In this document: one piece after another, positions 9,865 through 18,759 of the stretch
How positions within the stretch are numbered: position 1 is the first letter of the stretch
Layout of the letters: every line of letters starts with the position of its first letter
NCBI GenBank assembly: GCA_002352425.1
Contig: DEIK01000002.1
Location: 610-45,799, forward strand
Length of the DNA: 45,190 nt
Direction of reading: 5' to 3'
From: Rhodobacteraceae bacterium UBA2776
GTDB lineage: Bacteria > Pseudomonadota > Alphaproteobacteria > Rhodobacterales > Rhodobacteraceae
Made by a program: the position numbers and the translations under genes
The notes under the pieces: model-generated
Seen by the model: only the letters and a program-made list of their open reading frames with translations
What the model was told of the DNA's origin: nothing
Database searches by the model: none

Positions 9865-10257
9865 ATGCTTGAAATCAGCACCAACAAGATTGCCCGTGTT
9901 ATCATCCGCGCCCGTGAATTGGGCGCAAAGGTTGGGCGTTGGGACCGGTCCACTGATGAAGCTGGGTCCGACACAATTTTGGAGAGCCGTCCCTCTGATG
10001 GTACCGAGGCCGAATTGCGAAGCTATATCGCAGATATGAACCGCGACGAGCAAGCCAGCCTTGTGGCGGTTATGTGGATCGGGCGCGAGACCTTTGATGC
10101 GGCGGAACTGGCCGAGGCGATAAAAACCGCCAAACAAGAGGCGACGTTACCGACTGAGAAATACCTGATGGGCATCCCGCTGTTGCCAGATTATTTGGAA
10201 GACGGGTTGGATGCGCTGGGGTTTTCGGTTGAGGAAGTTGAAGACGCCGTTTTATAG
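9865..10257 (+). CDS. DUF3775 family protein
   Basis: The protein is small, acidic and probably cytoplasmic (130 residues), with no signal peptide or membrane segment. The N-terminal half (MLEIS..KIARVIIRARELGAKVG) and the stretch MNRDEQASLVAVMWIGRETFD fit the DUF3775 family, whose function is unknown. The C-terminus has a LPDYLEDGLDALGF segment common to these proteins. The ATG at 9865 follows a weak GAAAGG ribosome site. It lies 57 bases after rmuC and may be transcribed with it, or alone. No function is assigned. Confidence 0.8.
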   Translation: MLEISTNKIARVIIRARELGAKVGRWDRSTDEAGSDTILESRPSDGTEAELRSYIADMNRDEQASLVAVMWIGRETFDAAELAEAIKTAKQEATLPTEKYLMGIPLLPDYLEDGLDALGFSVEEVEDAVL

Positions 10258-10364
10258 GGCAGGTTGTGATTGACCAATTGCGCCAACTATGGCCAATAGC
10301 AATCTCGTGTTTTGAATGAGAGTTAAATGGTTCACTTGGTTCCCCCCCAAACAAAGATCGTACA

Positions 10365-11336
10365 ATGAAACTGGTCGCTATTGTCACCACACATAACCGT
10401 CTGAATGAGCTTAAAATTACGGTGGAGCGTCTATTGGTTGTGACCGAGGGTAGTTTGAGCGCAATCGTGGTGGTGAACAATTGTTCCAGCGACGGCACTC
10501 AAGCCTGGCTGGACACACAGCAAGACCCGCGCCTGTTGGTGCATCACAGTGATCGCAATCTTGGCGGGGCTGGCGGGTTTGAGGTTGGCATGCGTTTGGC
10601 GGTCAAGGAATGCGATCCGGATTGGGTTGTTGTGATGGATGACGATGCCCGCCCACATGCGGGTGCGTTTGATCAATTCGTGAGTGCATCGCGTGACAAG
10701 GTTAGTGGTGGGGCAGACGTTTGGGCAGCGGCGGTTTACTACCCTGATGGTGAAATCTGCGAAATGAACCGCCCGTCGGTGAACCCATTTTGGAAACCTG
10801 CGGTTTTCCTCAAGACCTTGTTTGGGGCGGGGCGCGATGGTTATCATATTGCGCGCAGCACCTATGAAGGGCGTGAGCCCCAGCCGCTGGACATGGCGTC
10901 CTTTGTTGGGATGTTTATTTCCCGCCAAGTGATTAACGAAATGGGCTACCCCGAAGGCGCCTTGTTTTTGTATGGCGATGATGTGATCTATAGCCTGCGT
11001 TTGCGCCGCCGTGGATTTACCATGTTGTTTGACCCATTGGTCCGGTTTGAACATAATTGCACAACTTTTTCCGGTCATACAAAGGGGGTCTATAACCCGC
11101 TTTGGAAAGTCTATTACAATTACCGCAACGGGTTGATCATGTATCACAATGCGGCCGGCATTTTGTTTTGGCCATTGTTGGCACTGTTGGTTCCGAAATG
11201 GTTGTTTGCCGCGCGTCGCTATGATGTGGATCGCAAGACCTATTTGCGGCTGACCCGCCGTGCGATTGTGGATGGCGTTTTGGCGCGTAAGACGCTGACC
11301 CATGACAAGGTTCTGGCGCTGGCCAAGACGCGCTAA
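10365..11336 (+). CDS. GT2 glycosyltransferase (GlfT1/rhamnosyltransferase-like)
   Basis: The 323-residue family 2 glycosyltransferase has a GT-A nucleotide-binding fold: VAIVTTHNR at the start, NLGGAGGF at about 65-72 and the metal-binding aspartates in VVMDDDARP at about 90-97. The later YGDDVIYSLRLRRRGF and YYNYRNGLIMYHN segments are typical of the subgroup that holds galactofuranosyl- and rhamnosyltransferases. A hydrophobic stretch near residues 260-285 may bind the membrane. It lies at the edge of the polysaccharide region, and its stop overlaps the stop of the convergent permease gene by three to four bases. Donor sugar is unknown; with glf in the same window, UDP-galactofuranose is a fair candidate. 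Confidence 0.85.
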   Translation: MKLVAIVTTHNRLNELKITVERLLVVTEGSLSAIVVVNNCSSDGTQAWLDTQQDPRLLVHHSDRNLGGAGGFEVGMRLAVKECDPDWVVVMDDDARPHAGAFDQFVSASRDKVSGGADVWAAAVYYPDGEICEMNRPSVNPFWKPAVFLKTLFGAGRDGYHIARSTYEGREPQPLDMASFVGMFISRQVINEMGYPEGALFLYGDDVIYSLRLRRRGFTMLFDPLVRFEHNCTTFSGHTKGVYNPLWKVYYNYRNGLIMYHNAAGILFWPLLALLVPKWLFAARRYDVDRKTYLRLTRRAIVDGVLARKTLTHDKVLALAKTR

Positions 11337-12076
11337 AGCTTGCCCAGAATGTCTTTGTGATAGCGACGCATCAGGATTAGTCCCAAAACGATGGTGACCA
11401 TCGCAACGCCCAACACGTAAAGTGGCGAGAGGTAAACAGGGTCATAGAGCGAAAAGACGCCGCTGCGGAACATGCCGGTGATGTGCACCAGTGGGTTGTA
11501 CCAGAGCATATTTTGCAGCATGTCGGGCATTTCCTCGTAGATATACAGGATGGCCGAGGCGAGGAACAACGGGCGGGTGGCGATGGCCCAGATCGTACCC
11601 CAAACGGGGAACAATCCGTTCAGTAGGCAATTCATCAAGCCAATTCCAAGCCCCAAAAGTGCGGCCAAACAGATCGCAATCAAGATTGGTGTGATATCCA
11701 GCACGGTGTGTGTGTCAGCGATCAGCAAGATGGCAGCCAACAAGATAAAACCGGCCATGATTTGTGTGAGCGTGTTCAGGGCAAAGCGTGCGATGACCGC
11801 ATCAAGCCATGTAACGCTGGGATATAACAACAATGGTTTGGAGAATTTGATAGAGCGCATCACAGTGACCGAGAGTTGTTGATAGAGCATAAACGGCAAG
11901 TAACCCGTGGCGTAGAACAGGATGAAATTGGACCCAAGTGAGGGCGAACGCAGCAAAAGTGAAAAGGCGACTGACAGCAGTGCAATCATGCCGAGAGGCT
12001 CAAGAATGGCCCAGATGTACCCACCCGGCGAACGCCCGTAGGTCGAAGTCATTTCGCGCAGAATTAGAGCCATCAC
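11333..12076 (-). CDS. Polysaccharide ABC exporter permease (KpsM/ABC-2 type)
   Basis: This integral membrane permease of an ABC-2 polysaccharide exporter is predicted to have about six membrane helices. The opening LILREMTSTYGRSPGGYIWAILEPLG is the hallmark of KpsM/Wzm-like permeases, and the C-terminus ends RRYHKDILGKL. The annotated start is a GTG at 12076, with an ATG directly after it, giving 247 residues. Related proteins usually have 15-25 residues before this point. The frame stays open upstream (KPVTTRSFASSRT looks homologous) but offers no ATG, GTG or TTG before sequence that would overlap the divergent gene. A CTG at 12157 with AAAGGA at 12167-12172 is the best alternative. Its ATPase and co-polymerase partners are divergent, at 12246-14119. 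Confidence 0.9.
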   Translation of the reverse strand: MMALILREMTSTYGRSPGGYIWAILEPLGMIALLSVAFSLLLRSPSLGSNFILFYATGYLPFMLYQQLSVTVMRSIKFSKPLLLYPSVTWLDAVIARFALNTLTQIMAGFILLAAILLIADTHTVLDITPILIAICLAALLGLGIGLMNCLLNGLFPVWGTIWAIATRPLFLASAILYIYEEMPDMLQNMLWYNPLVHITGMFRSGVFSLYDPVYLSPLYVLGVAMVTIVLGLILMRRYHKDILGKL

Positions 12077-12157
12077 CGTTCGGGATGAAGCAAAAGACCG
12101 TGTTGTGACCGGTTTTGCGTCGGCAGAAGGGCCGGATGGAAGAGGCGTTGCGGACAG

Positions 12158-12245
12158 GGCAGAAATTCCTTTGGGCTGGCATTGATAGTGGTTACTATGT
12201 AGGAATAAGCAGCAGGATTCAAATAAGTTCGAGTGGAAATAATTA
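12158..12245. promoter_or_regulatory. Divergent intergenic region between exporter genes
   Basis: This AT-richer gap separates the permease (-) from the co-polymerase and ATPase genes (+) and must hold start signals for both directions if they are not read from farther away. I see TTGATA at about 12182 and several AT-rich hexamers, but no pair with good spacing that I would call a firm promoter. The region also holds AAAGGA on the minus strand, a possible ribosome site for the permease. Confidence 0.35.
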
Positions 12246-13457
12246 GTGAATAATAAGACTAGAAACGGAAAAGCCAGACGCAGGGCTGTAGCCGCACAGG
12301 CTGAGCCTGAAATCGCGGTTCGCCCCGTTGCCAAGCCCGCTGCGCTAAAAAAACGCCACTATGGGGTGCGCAATAGCTTCATTTTGATGGTGGTTTTGCC
12401 CGTGGTTTTGGCCTCGATCTATTTGTGGAGCTTTGCTGCGGATCAATATGCATCGACCACCGGTTTCACCGTGCGCCAGGAAGAAAGCGGTGGCGCCAGT
12501 GGTTTGATGACCGGGTTGGCGGCCATTACGGGTGGCAGTGGCGGCGCAGCGGACACTGATGTGCTATATGAATTTATCCGCAGTCAAGAGATGGTCGAGA
12601 TCGTTGACCAGCGTCTGGACATCAATGCGGTGTATTCTCGGCATTGGGATACGGACCCGCTATTTGCGCTGTGGCCCGATGCGACGATTGAGGAAAAGTT
12701 GCGGTATTGGCAACGGATGGTGCGGATTTCCTATGATCAGGGCACGGGTTTGATTGAGCTAAGGGTACTGGCATTTACGGCGGCTGAGGCGCAACAGATT
12801 GCGCGCGAGATCGTGACGGAAAGCCAACGGATGATCAATTCGCTGAACAAGGTCGTGCGCGAGGACACCATGAGTTACGCGCTTGCAGATCTGGATGATT
12901 CATTGGTGCGGCTAAAGCAGGCACGTCAAGAGTTGGTCAAGTTCAGAACCAATACACAAATTGTTGACCCCGCCGCTGACATCCAAGGCCGGATGGGTGT
13001 TGTGAACAGTTTGCAGCAGCAATTGGCGCAGGCGTTGATCGAGCATGATTTGATTGCAGCGATCGCCACGCAGGATAATGACCCGCGTCTGGAACAAGCG
13101 GCGCGGCAGATTGATGTGATCCGCACACGCATCGAAAGTGAGCGCGAGACGTTTGTACAAACGGGCGCCGAGGCTGATGGCAGGGACTACCCCACATTGA
13201 TTGCAGAGTTTGAAAACTTGTCGGTGGAAAAAGAGTTTGCCGAGAAAACCTATAGCTTGGCCTTGGCGGCTGTTGATTTGGCCCGCTCAAGTGCGGCGCG
13301 ACAAAGCCGTTACCTGACCGCTTACGTTAGTCCGACTTTGGCGCAGACTGCCGAATTCCCGCAGCGCATAATGCTGACGGTTTTGATTGGCCTGTTCATG
13401 TTGTTGACTTGGGCCATTTTGGTTCTGGTTTACTACAGTGTGCGTGATCGCCGTTAG
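12246..13457 (+). CDS. Capsule polysaccharide export inner-membrane protein (KpsE/CtrB-like)
   Basis: The 403-residue polysaccharide co-polymerase has two membrane segments flanking a periplasmic coiled coil. The first segment is at about residues 45-65 (after a Lys/Arg-rich tail and RNSFILMVVLPVV) and the second at about 370-395 near the C-terminus. The middle (about 190-345) is Gln/Glu/Ala-rich and helical. This layout and the DQYASTTGFTVRQEE segment after the first helix match KpsE/BexC/CtrB proteins, which bridge the ABC exporter to the outer-membrane channel. The start is a GTG at 12246. The ATPase gene follows after 8 bases. No KpsD/Wza-type outer-membrane channel gene is in the window. 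Confidence 0.9.
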   Translation: MNNKTRNGKARRRAVAAQAEPEIAVRPVAKPAALKKRHYGVRNSFILMVVLPVVLASIYLWSFAADQYASTTGFTVRQEESGGASGLMTGLAAITGGSGGAADTDVLYEFIRSQEMVEIVDQRLDINAVYSRHWDTDPLFALWPDATIEEKLRYWQRMVRISYDQGTGLIELRVLAFTAAEAQQIAREIVTESQRMINSLNKVVREDTMSYALADLDDSLVRLKQARQELVKFRTNTQIVDPAADIQGRMGVVNSLQQQLAQALIEHDLIAAIATQDNDPRLEQAARQIDVIRTRIESERETFVQTGAEADGRDYPTLIAEFENLSVEKEFAEKTYSLALAAVDLARSSAARQSRYLTAYVSPTLAQTAEFPQRIMLTVLIGLFMLLTWAILVLVYYSVRDRR

Positions 13458-13465
13458 GGGGAAGC

Positions 13466-14119
13466 ATGGTTCGGTTTGAGAATCTGACCAAGTTCTTTTG
13501 GGCGAACGGGCAAAAGAAAGTTGTGGCAGACAATATTTCCCTGACGTTCCCCACGGGGGCTGCTGTGGCGGTATTGGGCCGAAACGGTGCCGGCAAAACC
13601 ACCCTGATGGAGATGATTGCCGGAGCTTTGCGCCCCAACAGCGGTCGAATTGTCAGCGACGGTACCATTTCGTGGCCCGTTGGGTTTGGTGGCAGTTTTC
13701 ACCGTGATCTGACAGGCGCGCAGAACGTGCGATTCATTGCCCGTATTTACGGTGTCGATACGGATGAGTTGCTGGACTTTGTGGCGGATTTTGCCGAGCT
13801 GGGCGGGCATTTCTATATGCCTGTGCGCAGCTATTCGTCCGGCATGAAGTCACGGTTGGCGTTTGGCACGTCGATGGGGATTCGGTTTGACACCTATTTG
13901 GTGGACGAGGTCACTGCGGTGGGCGACGCGAGTTTCAAGCGTAAAAGCCAAGCAGTGTTTCGCGAACGCATGAACGCCAGCGGCTCATTCCTGGTTAGCC
14001 ACAGCATGGCGCAGGTGCGTAAGTTTTGCGATGTGGGCTGTGTTTTGGAAAACGGCAAAATCACCTATTTTGATGATCTGGAAGAAGCTATCGATTTTCA
14101 CGAGTATCAGATGAAATAG
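13466..14119 (+). CDS. Polysaccharide ABC exporter ATPase (KpsT-like)
   Basis: The 217-residue cytoplasmic ATPase powers export of a finished polysaccharide chain through the permease encoded at 11333-12076. Walker A is GRNGAGKTT at about 38-46, the signature is YSSGMKSR at about 123-130 in the degenerate form usual for KpsT/CtrD, and Walker B is YLVDEV at about 144-149. The His-switch region is LVSHSMAQV. No C-terminal carbohydrate-binding extension is present, which fits capsule (KpsT) rather than Wzt O-antigen exporters. A GGGGGAAGC ribosome site precedes the ATG. It forms an operon with the co-polymerase gene. Confidence 0.93.
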   Translation: MVRFENLTKFFWANGQKKVVADNISLTFPTGAAVAVLGRNGAGKTTLMEMIAGALRPNSGRIVSDGTISWPVGFGGSFHRDLTGAQNVRFIARIYGVDTDELLDFVADFAELGGHFYMPVRSYSSGMKSRLAFGTSMGIRFDTYLVDEVTAVGDASFKRKSQAVFRERMNASGSFLVSHSMAQVRKFCDVGCVLENGKITYFDDLEEAIDFHEYQMK

Positions 14120-14289
14120 CGCCGCTGGCGGTTTTCACCCCAAACACTCTGCCAATATGATTTGGTTGATGAGTCCTAAAAATATCCAAGCGAATTCACC
14201 CTAAAGAACATTGTTTCGCCCGAAATGGGTAATTTCGATGACTGTATTCCATCCGATTTTGACCTGACTGGGTAAATGAGGTGGAATAA

Positions 14290-17200
14290 ATGGGGTTTCT
14301 AAATTTCCAAGCGGTGATCGAAACAGGGCAAGTGCCACTGGATATCGGTATCACAGGGTTAGAGTTCTACGAAACAGCGCAAGGGCTGTATTTATTGACG
14401 AGTTCAGGCGTGAATGGCGGCATGAGCAGCTATCAACTGTCAGGGTCGTCTACGGCACAACTGGTTGATACGTCTTTATATTCGGCGAGCATGTCAGCCA
14501 CGGCCAGCGGTGGCATATCCCTAATAGATGTGGGCAGCGTCACCTATGCGCTGACGGGGGGCTCTAGCGCCTCACAGATGGACGGCTATGAGCTGGATGC
14601 GAATGGCAACCTTGACTCGACCGGGGCGGTGATTGGGATTGGTCTGGCTCAGGCGGGTGCCACGGTCATGACCACCATGACGCTTGCGGCGCATAACATG
14701 CTCTATTTTGCGGAAGTTGGCGGCAGTGGCATATCCGGATATCGGCTGGACAGCCAAGCCCAGTATGATGCGGCTGCGTCGGTTTCCGACACAAACACCA
14801 GTTACTTGAATAATGTTGTCGCATTGGATCAAACTGTGGTTGCGGGTCATACCTATTTGGTCGCGGCATCGGCCAGCGAAAACGGGGTTTCCTGTTTTCT
14901 GGTGGATCCTGTTACGGGTGCATTGACGTTACGCGGATCAATGGGCGCGCAGGATGGGCTAGGCGTGGCCGATCCAACCGGCATGGAAGTCGTCACCGCC
15001 TATGGTGAAAGCTATGCGATTTTGGCGTCGGCGGGCAGCAATTCCTTAAGTGTGATACGGATCACCGAGACCGGAAACCTGGTGACTGTGGATCATGTTC
15101 TCGACACATTGAACACACGGTATGGGGGTGTGACAGCGATTGAGACCTTCACCGTTGATGGCCGCGTTTATGTGGTGGCAGGTGGCGCGGATGACGGGGT
15201 TAGCACGTTCACATTGTTGCCCAACGGTCAGTTGCTTCACTTGCAAACGATGGAAGATACGGATGGCATGGGGCTGAACAATGTTGCGCAGATTGCTGCC
15301 CAGCAAATTGGTGACGAAGTGCAATTATACGTGGCCTCGCAGAACGAGGGCGGTTTGACTCAAATGGCCTATGACGCAAGCCAACATGGTGTGCAATTGC
15401 TGGGCACACAAGCCGATGACGTTCACCACGGCGGCAATTTCGACGATCTATTGGAAGGCGGCAACGGCGACGACACTCTGCGTGGCAATGGTGGTGACGA
15501 CATCCTGATGGATGGTGCGGGCGAAGATCGGCTATATGGTGGCACAGGGGCCGATATTTTTGTTTTAATGGCGGACAATGGGCTGGACAGAATAATGGAT
15601 TTCCAGGCCGGAACTGACACGCTGGATATTTCCTCATTTCAGATGTTGTATTCTCTCGCCCAGTTGGGGTTTGAGATCACGTCGTACGGGGCGCGGATCA
15701 CCTATCGGAGTGAGGTGATCGAGGTCTACAATCAAGCCGGTGGTGGGTTGACGTTGGCTGATATTTTCGGGGCCGGTTTTTCAGGACCGGATCGTCCGAT
15801 GTTGGTTGTTGAGCAAGACATCGTTGGGGGGGCTGGGGATGACGATTTGTTCGGCACAGCGGGGCGCGACACCATGTTTGGGGCGGACGGGAATGATGTG
15901 ATGTTCGGCAGCGGCGGCAATGACTGGATGAGCGGTGATCTGGGTGATGATATTCTGTATGGCGATGCGGGTGAAGATGAGTTGCACGGCGGAAGAGGTA
16001 TAGACAAGCTGTTTGGTGATGACGGCGACGACCGGCTTTTTGGGGACCGCGGCAATGATCAATTGCGCGGGGGCGACGGTAAAGATGCGCTATATGGCGG
16101 CGTGGGTGACGATACGCTGCGGGGCAACAATGGTCATGACTGGCTGGTCGGCGGCAATGATAATGACACGCTTTATGGTGGAGCTGGCAACGACAACCTG
16201 CGTGGCGATGATGGCATAGACACGCTGTTTGGCGAAGGCGGGAATGACAATATGCGTGGTGGCACCGGTGGCGACAGTCTGTTTGGCGGCACGGGTGATG
16301 ACAGTTTGTTTGGTGAAGATGGCAATGACAGCCTGTTTGGCGAAGACGGCAATGATATGCTGTATGGCGGCACAGGTGATGACGCCTTGCACGGCGAAAT
16401 GGGGAATGACCGCCTAAGCGGCGGAGACGGTGCCGACACGGTCAGAGGCGATGCGGGTCATGACTTGCTATTTGGTGGCGATGGCAATGATCGGCTGTTT
16501 GGCGGCAGTGGGCATGATCAGTTGAACGGTGGTTTGGATAATGATGTGTTGTTTGGCGAAAACGGCAATGACGTGATGCGTGGCGGTTTGGGCGCAGACA
16601 GATTGTATGGCGATGACGGCAATGATCAATTGTTTGGTGATGACAATGATGATCAATTGCACGGTGGCCAAGGCAATGACGAGATCAATGGTGGTAACGG
16701 GGCTGACAAGTTGTGGGGCGACGGCGGCCACGATGTGTTGAACGGCGGCAACCGAGATGACACGCTATACGGAGGCTCTGGTCATGACAAATTATATGGC
16801 GGTCAAGGCAGTGACATCCTTATGGGGGATGGTGGCGATGACACGCTACGCGGCGGCACCCAAGGTGATGAGCTGCATGGTGGCGAAGGAGCTGACTGGC
16901 TCTATGGTGAGGCCGGTGCCGATGTGTTGTTTGGCGGGGACGGTATTGACCGTCTGTTTGGGGACAGCGGTGATGATGAACTGAACGGCGGTTTACACAA
17001 TGACATTCTGCGGGGTGGTGACGGTGCCGATATATTGAACGGCGATCAGGGCCATGATGCAATGTACGGCGGTGCGGGTATGGACAAGATGTACGGCGGT
17101 TCTGGAAATGATCAGATGTATGGTGGACAGGACAATGATGTACTGTTCGGTCAGGGCGGCAATGACAGGCTGGAAGGCGGTCTTGGTGCGGACAGGTTGT

Positions 17201-17811
17201 TTGGTGATGAAGGCAATGATCGGTTGTACGGTGAAAACGGTGATGACGAGCTGTTTGGCGGCGCCGGAGATGATCGGCTGTATGGCGACAATGGCGATGA
17301 TGATTTGCGCGGCGGCAGTGGGGCCGACAGGCTGTTGGGCAGCAACGGCAATGATATTCTAAATGGCGGATCGGGAGACGACCAACTGTTCGGCGGCAAC
17401 GATGATGATATGGTCTATGGCGACGGCGGTGACGACACGCTGTTTGGCGGCAACGGGTCTGACCGGTTGTTCGGTGACCAAGGCAATGATCAGTTGAATG
17501 GTGACGTTGGGCGTGATTGGTTGCGCGGCGGCGCTGGCAATGACATTCTGACTGGTGGCAGTGGTGTGGATACGTTTGAGTTTGTCTCGAATGGTGGCCA
17601 CGATACGGTTACGGATTATAAAGTGGGCTCTGATTTCCTGAGCTTCGATGATGCTCTGTGGGGTGGCACTGCACTATCAAATGCTGAGATCATGGATTTC
17701 GCAACCGTGCAAAATGGAAACGTCGTTTTCGAATTTGATACTGGCAATAGCGTGACGCTTGCTGGCGTTGGGAGTCTGACTGGGCTTGAGGATATGTTGT
17801 TGGTTTTCTGA
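14290..17811 (+). CDS. Giant beta-propeller and RTX calcium-binding secreted protein
   Basis: This 1173-residue protein has no N-terminal signal peptide. Residues 1 to about 370 have repeated sheet-like blocks (for example VYVVAGGADDGVSTF and TYLVAASASENGVSCF), suggesting a lactonase-like seven-bladed beta-propeller. A short RTX group follows (about 378-425), then a serralysin-type C-terminal-like segment. A long array of glycine/aspartate nonapeptides of the GGxGxDxLx type runs from about 515 to 1090, roughly 60 units. The last 85 residues (DTFEF... to ...LEDMLLVF) look like a type I secretion signal. RTX units bind calcium outside the cell. An AGGTGG ribosome site precedes the ATG. No pore-forming region or acyltransferase gene is seen, so a toxin role is unlikely; adhesin or matrix protein is the better guess. 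Confidence 0.9.
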   Translation: MGFLNFQAVIETGQVPLDIGITGLEFYETAQGLYLLTSSGVNGGMSSYQLSGSSTAQLVDTSLYSASMSATASGGISLIDVGSVTYALTGGSSASQMDGYELDANGNLDSTGAVIGIGLAQAGATVMTTMTLAAHNMLYFAEVGGSGISGYRLDSQAQYDAAASVSDTNTSYLNNVVALDQTVVAGHTYLVAASASENGVSCFLVDPVTGALTLRGSMGAQDGLGVADPTGMEVVTAYGESYAILASAGSNSLSVIRITETGNLVTVDHVLDTLNTRYGGVTAIETFTVDGRVYVVAGGADDGVSTFTLLPNGQLLHLQTMEDTDGMGLNNVAQIAAQQIGDEVQLYVASQNEGGLTQMAYDASQHGVQLLGTQADDVHHGGNFDDLLEGGNGDDTLRGNGGDDILMDGAGEDRLYGGTGADIFVLMADNGLDRIMDFQAGTDTLDISSFQMLYSLAQLGFEITSYGARITYRSEVIEVYNQAGGGLTLADIFGAGFSGPDRPMLVVEQDIVGGAGDDDLFGTAGRDTMFGADGNDVMFGSGGNDWMSGDLGDDILYGDAGEDELHGGRGIDKLFGDDGDDRLFGDRGNDQLRGGDGKDALYGGVGDDTLRGNNGHDWLVGGNDNDTLYGGAGNDNLRGDDGIDTLFGEGGNDNMRGGTGGDSLFGGTGDDSLFGEDGNDSLFGEDGNDMLYGGTGDDALHGEMGNDRLSGGDGADTVRGDAGHDLLFGGDGNDRLFGGSGHDQLNGGLDNDVLFGENGNDVMRGGLGADRLYGDDGNDQLFGDDNDDQLHGGQGNDEINGGNGADKLWGDGGHDVLNGGNRDDTLYGGSGHDKLYGGQGSDILMGDGGDDTLRGGTQGDELHGGEGADWLYGEAGADVLFGGDGIDRLFGDSGDDELNGGLHNDILRGGDGADILNGDQGHDAMYGGAGMDKMYGGSGNDQMYGGQDNDVLFGQGGNDRLEGGLGADRLFGDEGNDRLYGENGDDELFGGAGDDRLYGDNGDDDLRGGSGADRLLGSNGNDILNGGSGDDQLFGGNDDDMVYGDGGDDTLFGGNGSDRLFGDQGNDQLNGDVGRDWLRGGAGNDILTGGSGVDTFEFVSNGGHDTVTDYKVGSDFLSFDDALWGGTALSNAEIMDFATVQNGNVVFEFDTGNSVTLAGVGSLTGLEDMLLVF

Positions 17812-17826
17812 GGCTGGACTTGCGGT

Positions 17827-18573
17827 TCAGATTGACCAACGCTTGCGCATCTCGCGGCGTTCCTGATTGGTCCAGAAGTGACGGCAAAAGGGTGAGTTGT
17901 AAATTCGCGCTAGGAAAGCATCCTCAAAACGTGCGTGATTTTTGAAGGCGATGTAGCGTTCGCTATAGTCTTTTTGATCGCCGACATTCGCGTCGGGGAC
18001 GGCAATCGGGGTGTTGAAAATGTCGGACAACAATTGTTCTTTGTCTGCGCGCGGGCAATCAATGCGCATCAACAGTGTGTTTTTCTGAGGCAGGTAGCGG
18101 AATTTTTTGGTCTTGTTGAACGCGTGTTTGTAGATATCAACATTCAGGTATTTTTGGAATTGGTGATCAAACCAACGCAGTGGCAGCCTGTGCGGATAGG
18201 TTTTCAGAAAGCGCTCGAACAGCACTTCAATATCGTTTTCAACGCCGGTCTCTTTTTCAGCAAGATGCAGGTTTTGAAAGAAGGCGCTGATGTTTCGGGC
18301 CACGGGATCGCGGACGAGAGATATGAATAAAAACCGCTCTGGATGGTCAATGTATTCTCTGCGGTGGCTTAGGGATTGGCTGACATGTTTGACCGGCGCA
18401 TGCCCTGCTTTGGTGTCAGGTTCAGCAATTTTTTGCAGGGTTTGCGGGTTTAGATTGTGGATGTGATGGCTGGGAATGTCAGCATTGCGAAACGCCATGG
18501 TCAGTGAGCTAGAAGCGACCTTGCCCATTGTGAACAACACAGGGGTTTTCTGGTTGCGGGTTTCGTTTGTCAT
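17827..18573 (-). CDS. P-loop sulfotransferase-like protein (capsular polysaccharide family)
   Basis: This 248-residue protein has a PAPS-binding-type P-loop TMGKVASSS at residues 15-23 and a 3'-phosphate-binding-type segment ISLVRDPVARNISAFF at about 84-99. It is a paralog of the genes at 37466-38215 and 39166-39912, with the same motif spacing and a shared FDxxF/Y, RIDCP and CRHFW ending. The group resembles proteins annotated as putative capsular polysaccharide synthesis proteins within the sulfotransferase superfamily. I infer sulfate transfer to a surface sugar; the acceptor is unknown. It stands apart from the other glycan genes, inside the RTX block, and converges on the giant RTX gene with a gap of 15 bases. 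Confidence 0.75.
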   Translation of the reverse strand: MTNETRNQKTPVLFTMGKVASSSLTMAFRNADIPSHHIHNLNPQTLQKIAEPDTKAGHAPVKHVSQSLSHRREYIDHPERFLFISLVRDPVARNISAFFQNLHLAEKETGVENDIEVLFERFLKTYPHRLPLRWFDHQFQKYLNVDIYKHAFNKTKKFRYLPQKNTLLMRIDCPRADKEQLLSDIFNTPIAVPDANVGDQKDYSERYIAFKNHARFEDAFLARIYNSPFCRHFWTNQERREMRKRWSI

Positions 18574-18719
18574 TGTACATCCCTTATTGGCGTTGAGCGT
18601 TTGCTCTGGGCTATGGGGATGTATAGGCCCTGCTGATTCTCGTCGCCACTAAAATTTGTGGTGACGGAAACTGCTGTGGCTCATGGCGCGCGCTGGAGTG
18701 TTTCTGCGTTTGATGCAAA

Positions 18720-18740
18720 CGCCCCACCATTGGTGGGGCG
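18720..18740 (-). terminator. Probable terminator after first tandem RTX gene
   Basis: A perfect inverted repeat (GCCCCACCA / TGGTGGGGC, arms 18721-18729 and 18731-18739) lies just past the stop of the RTX gene at 18760. On the minus strand only GTTTGC follows, so the T-run is weak. It may work as a terminator or as an RNA-stabilising hairpin. Confidence 0.55.
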
Positions 18741-18759
18741 CTCTGAGTTGGGTTTTGCC

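Noticed and set aside
10342..10348. Run of seven C bases before the GT2 start as a phase-variation tract
   Set aside because: It is short, lies outside the coding frame and not clearly between promoter boxes; one such run is likely by chance.
12077..12334. Longer permease frame reaching 12334
   Set aside because: It would overlap the divergent co-polymerase gene by about 90 bases and adds a hydrophobic Cys-rich stretch unlike the family.
14120..14140. Small hairpin after the exporter ATPase gene as a terminator
   Set aside because: The stem is only about four pairs with a short T-run, too weak to call.
15840..17580. Long run of short, regular DNA repeats, like a CRISPR array or minisatellite
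   Set aside because: The period is 27 bases in frame and encodes Gly/Asp nonapeptides; units vary in sequence and there are no constant repeats with unique spacers.
16090..17601. Antisense and shifted open frames inside the giant RTX gene
   Set aside because: Low-complexity translations mirroring the repeats, with no start signals.
14290..17811. Pore-forming RTX toxin
   Set aside because: No hydrophobic pore region, no acylation-site context and no neighbouring acyltransferase or toxin operon.
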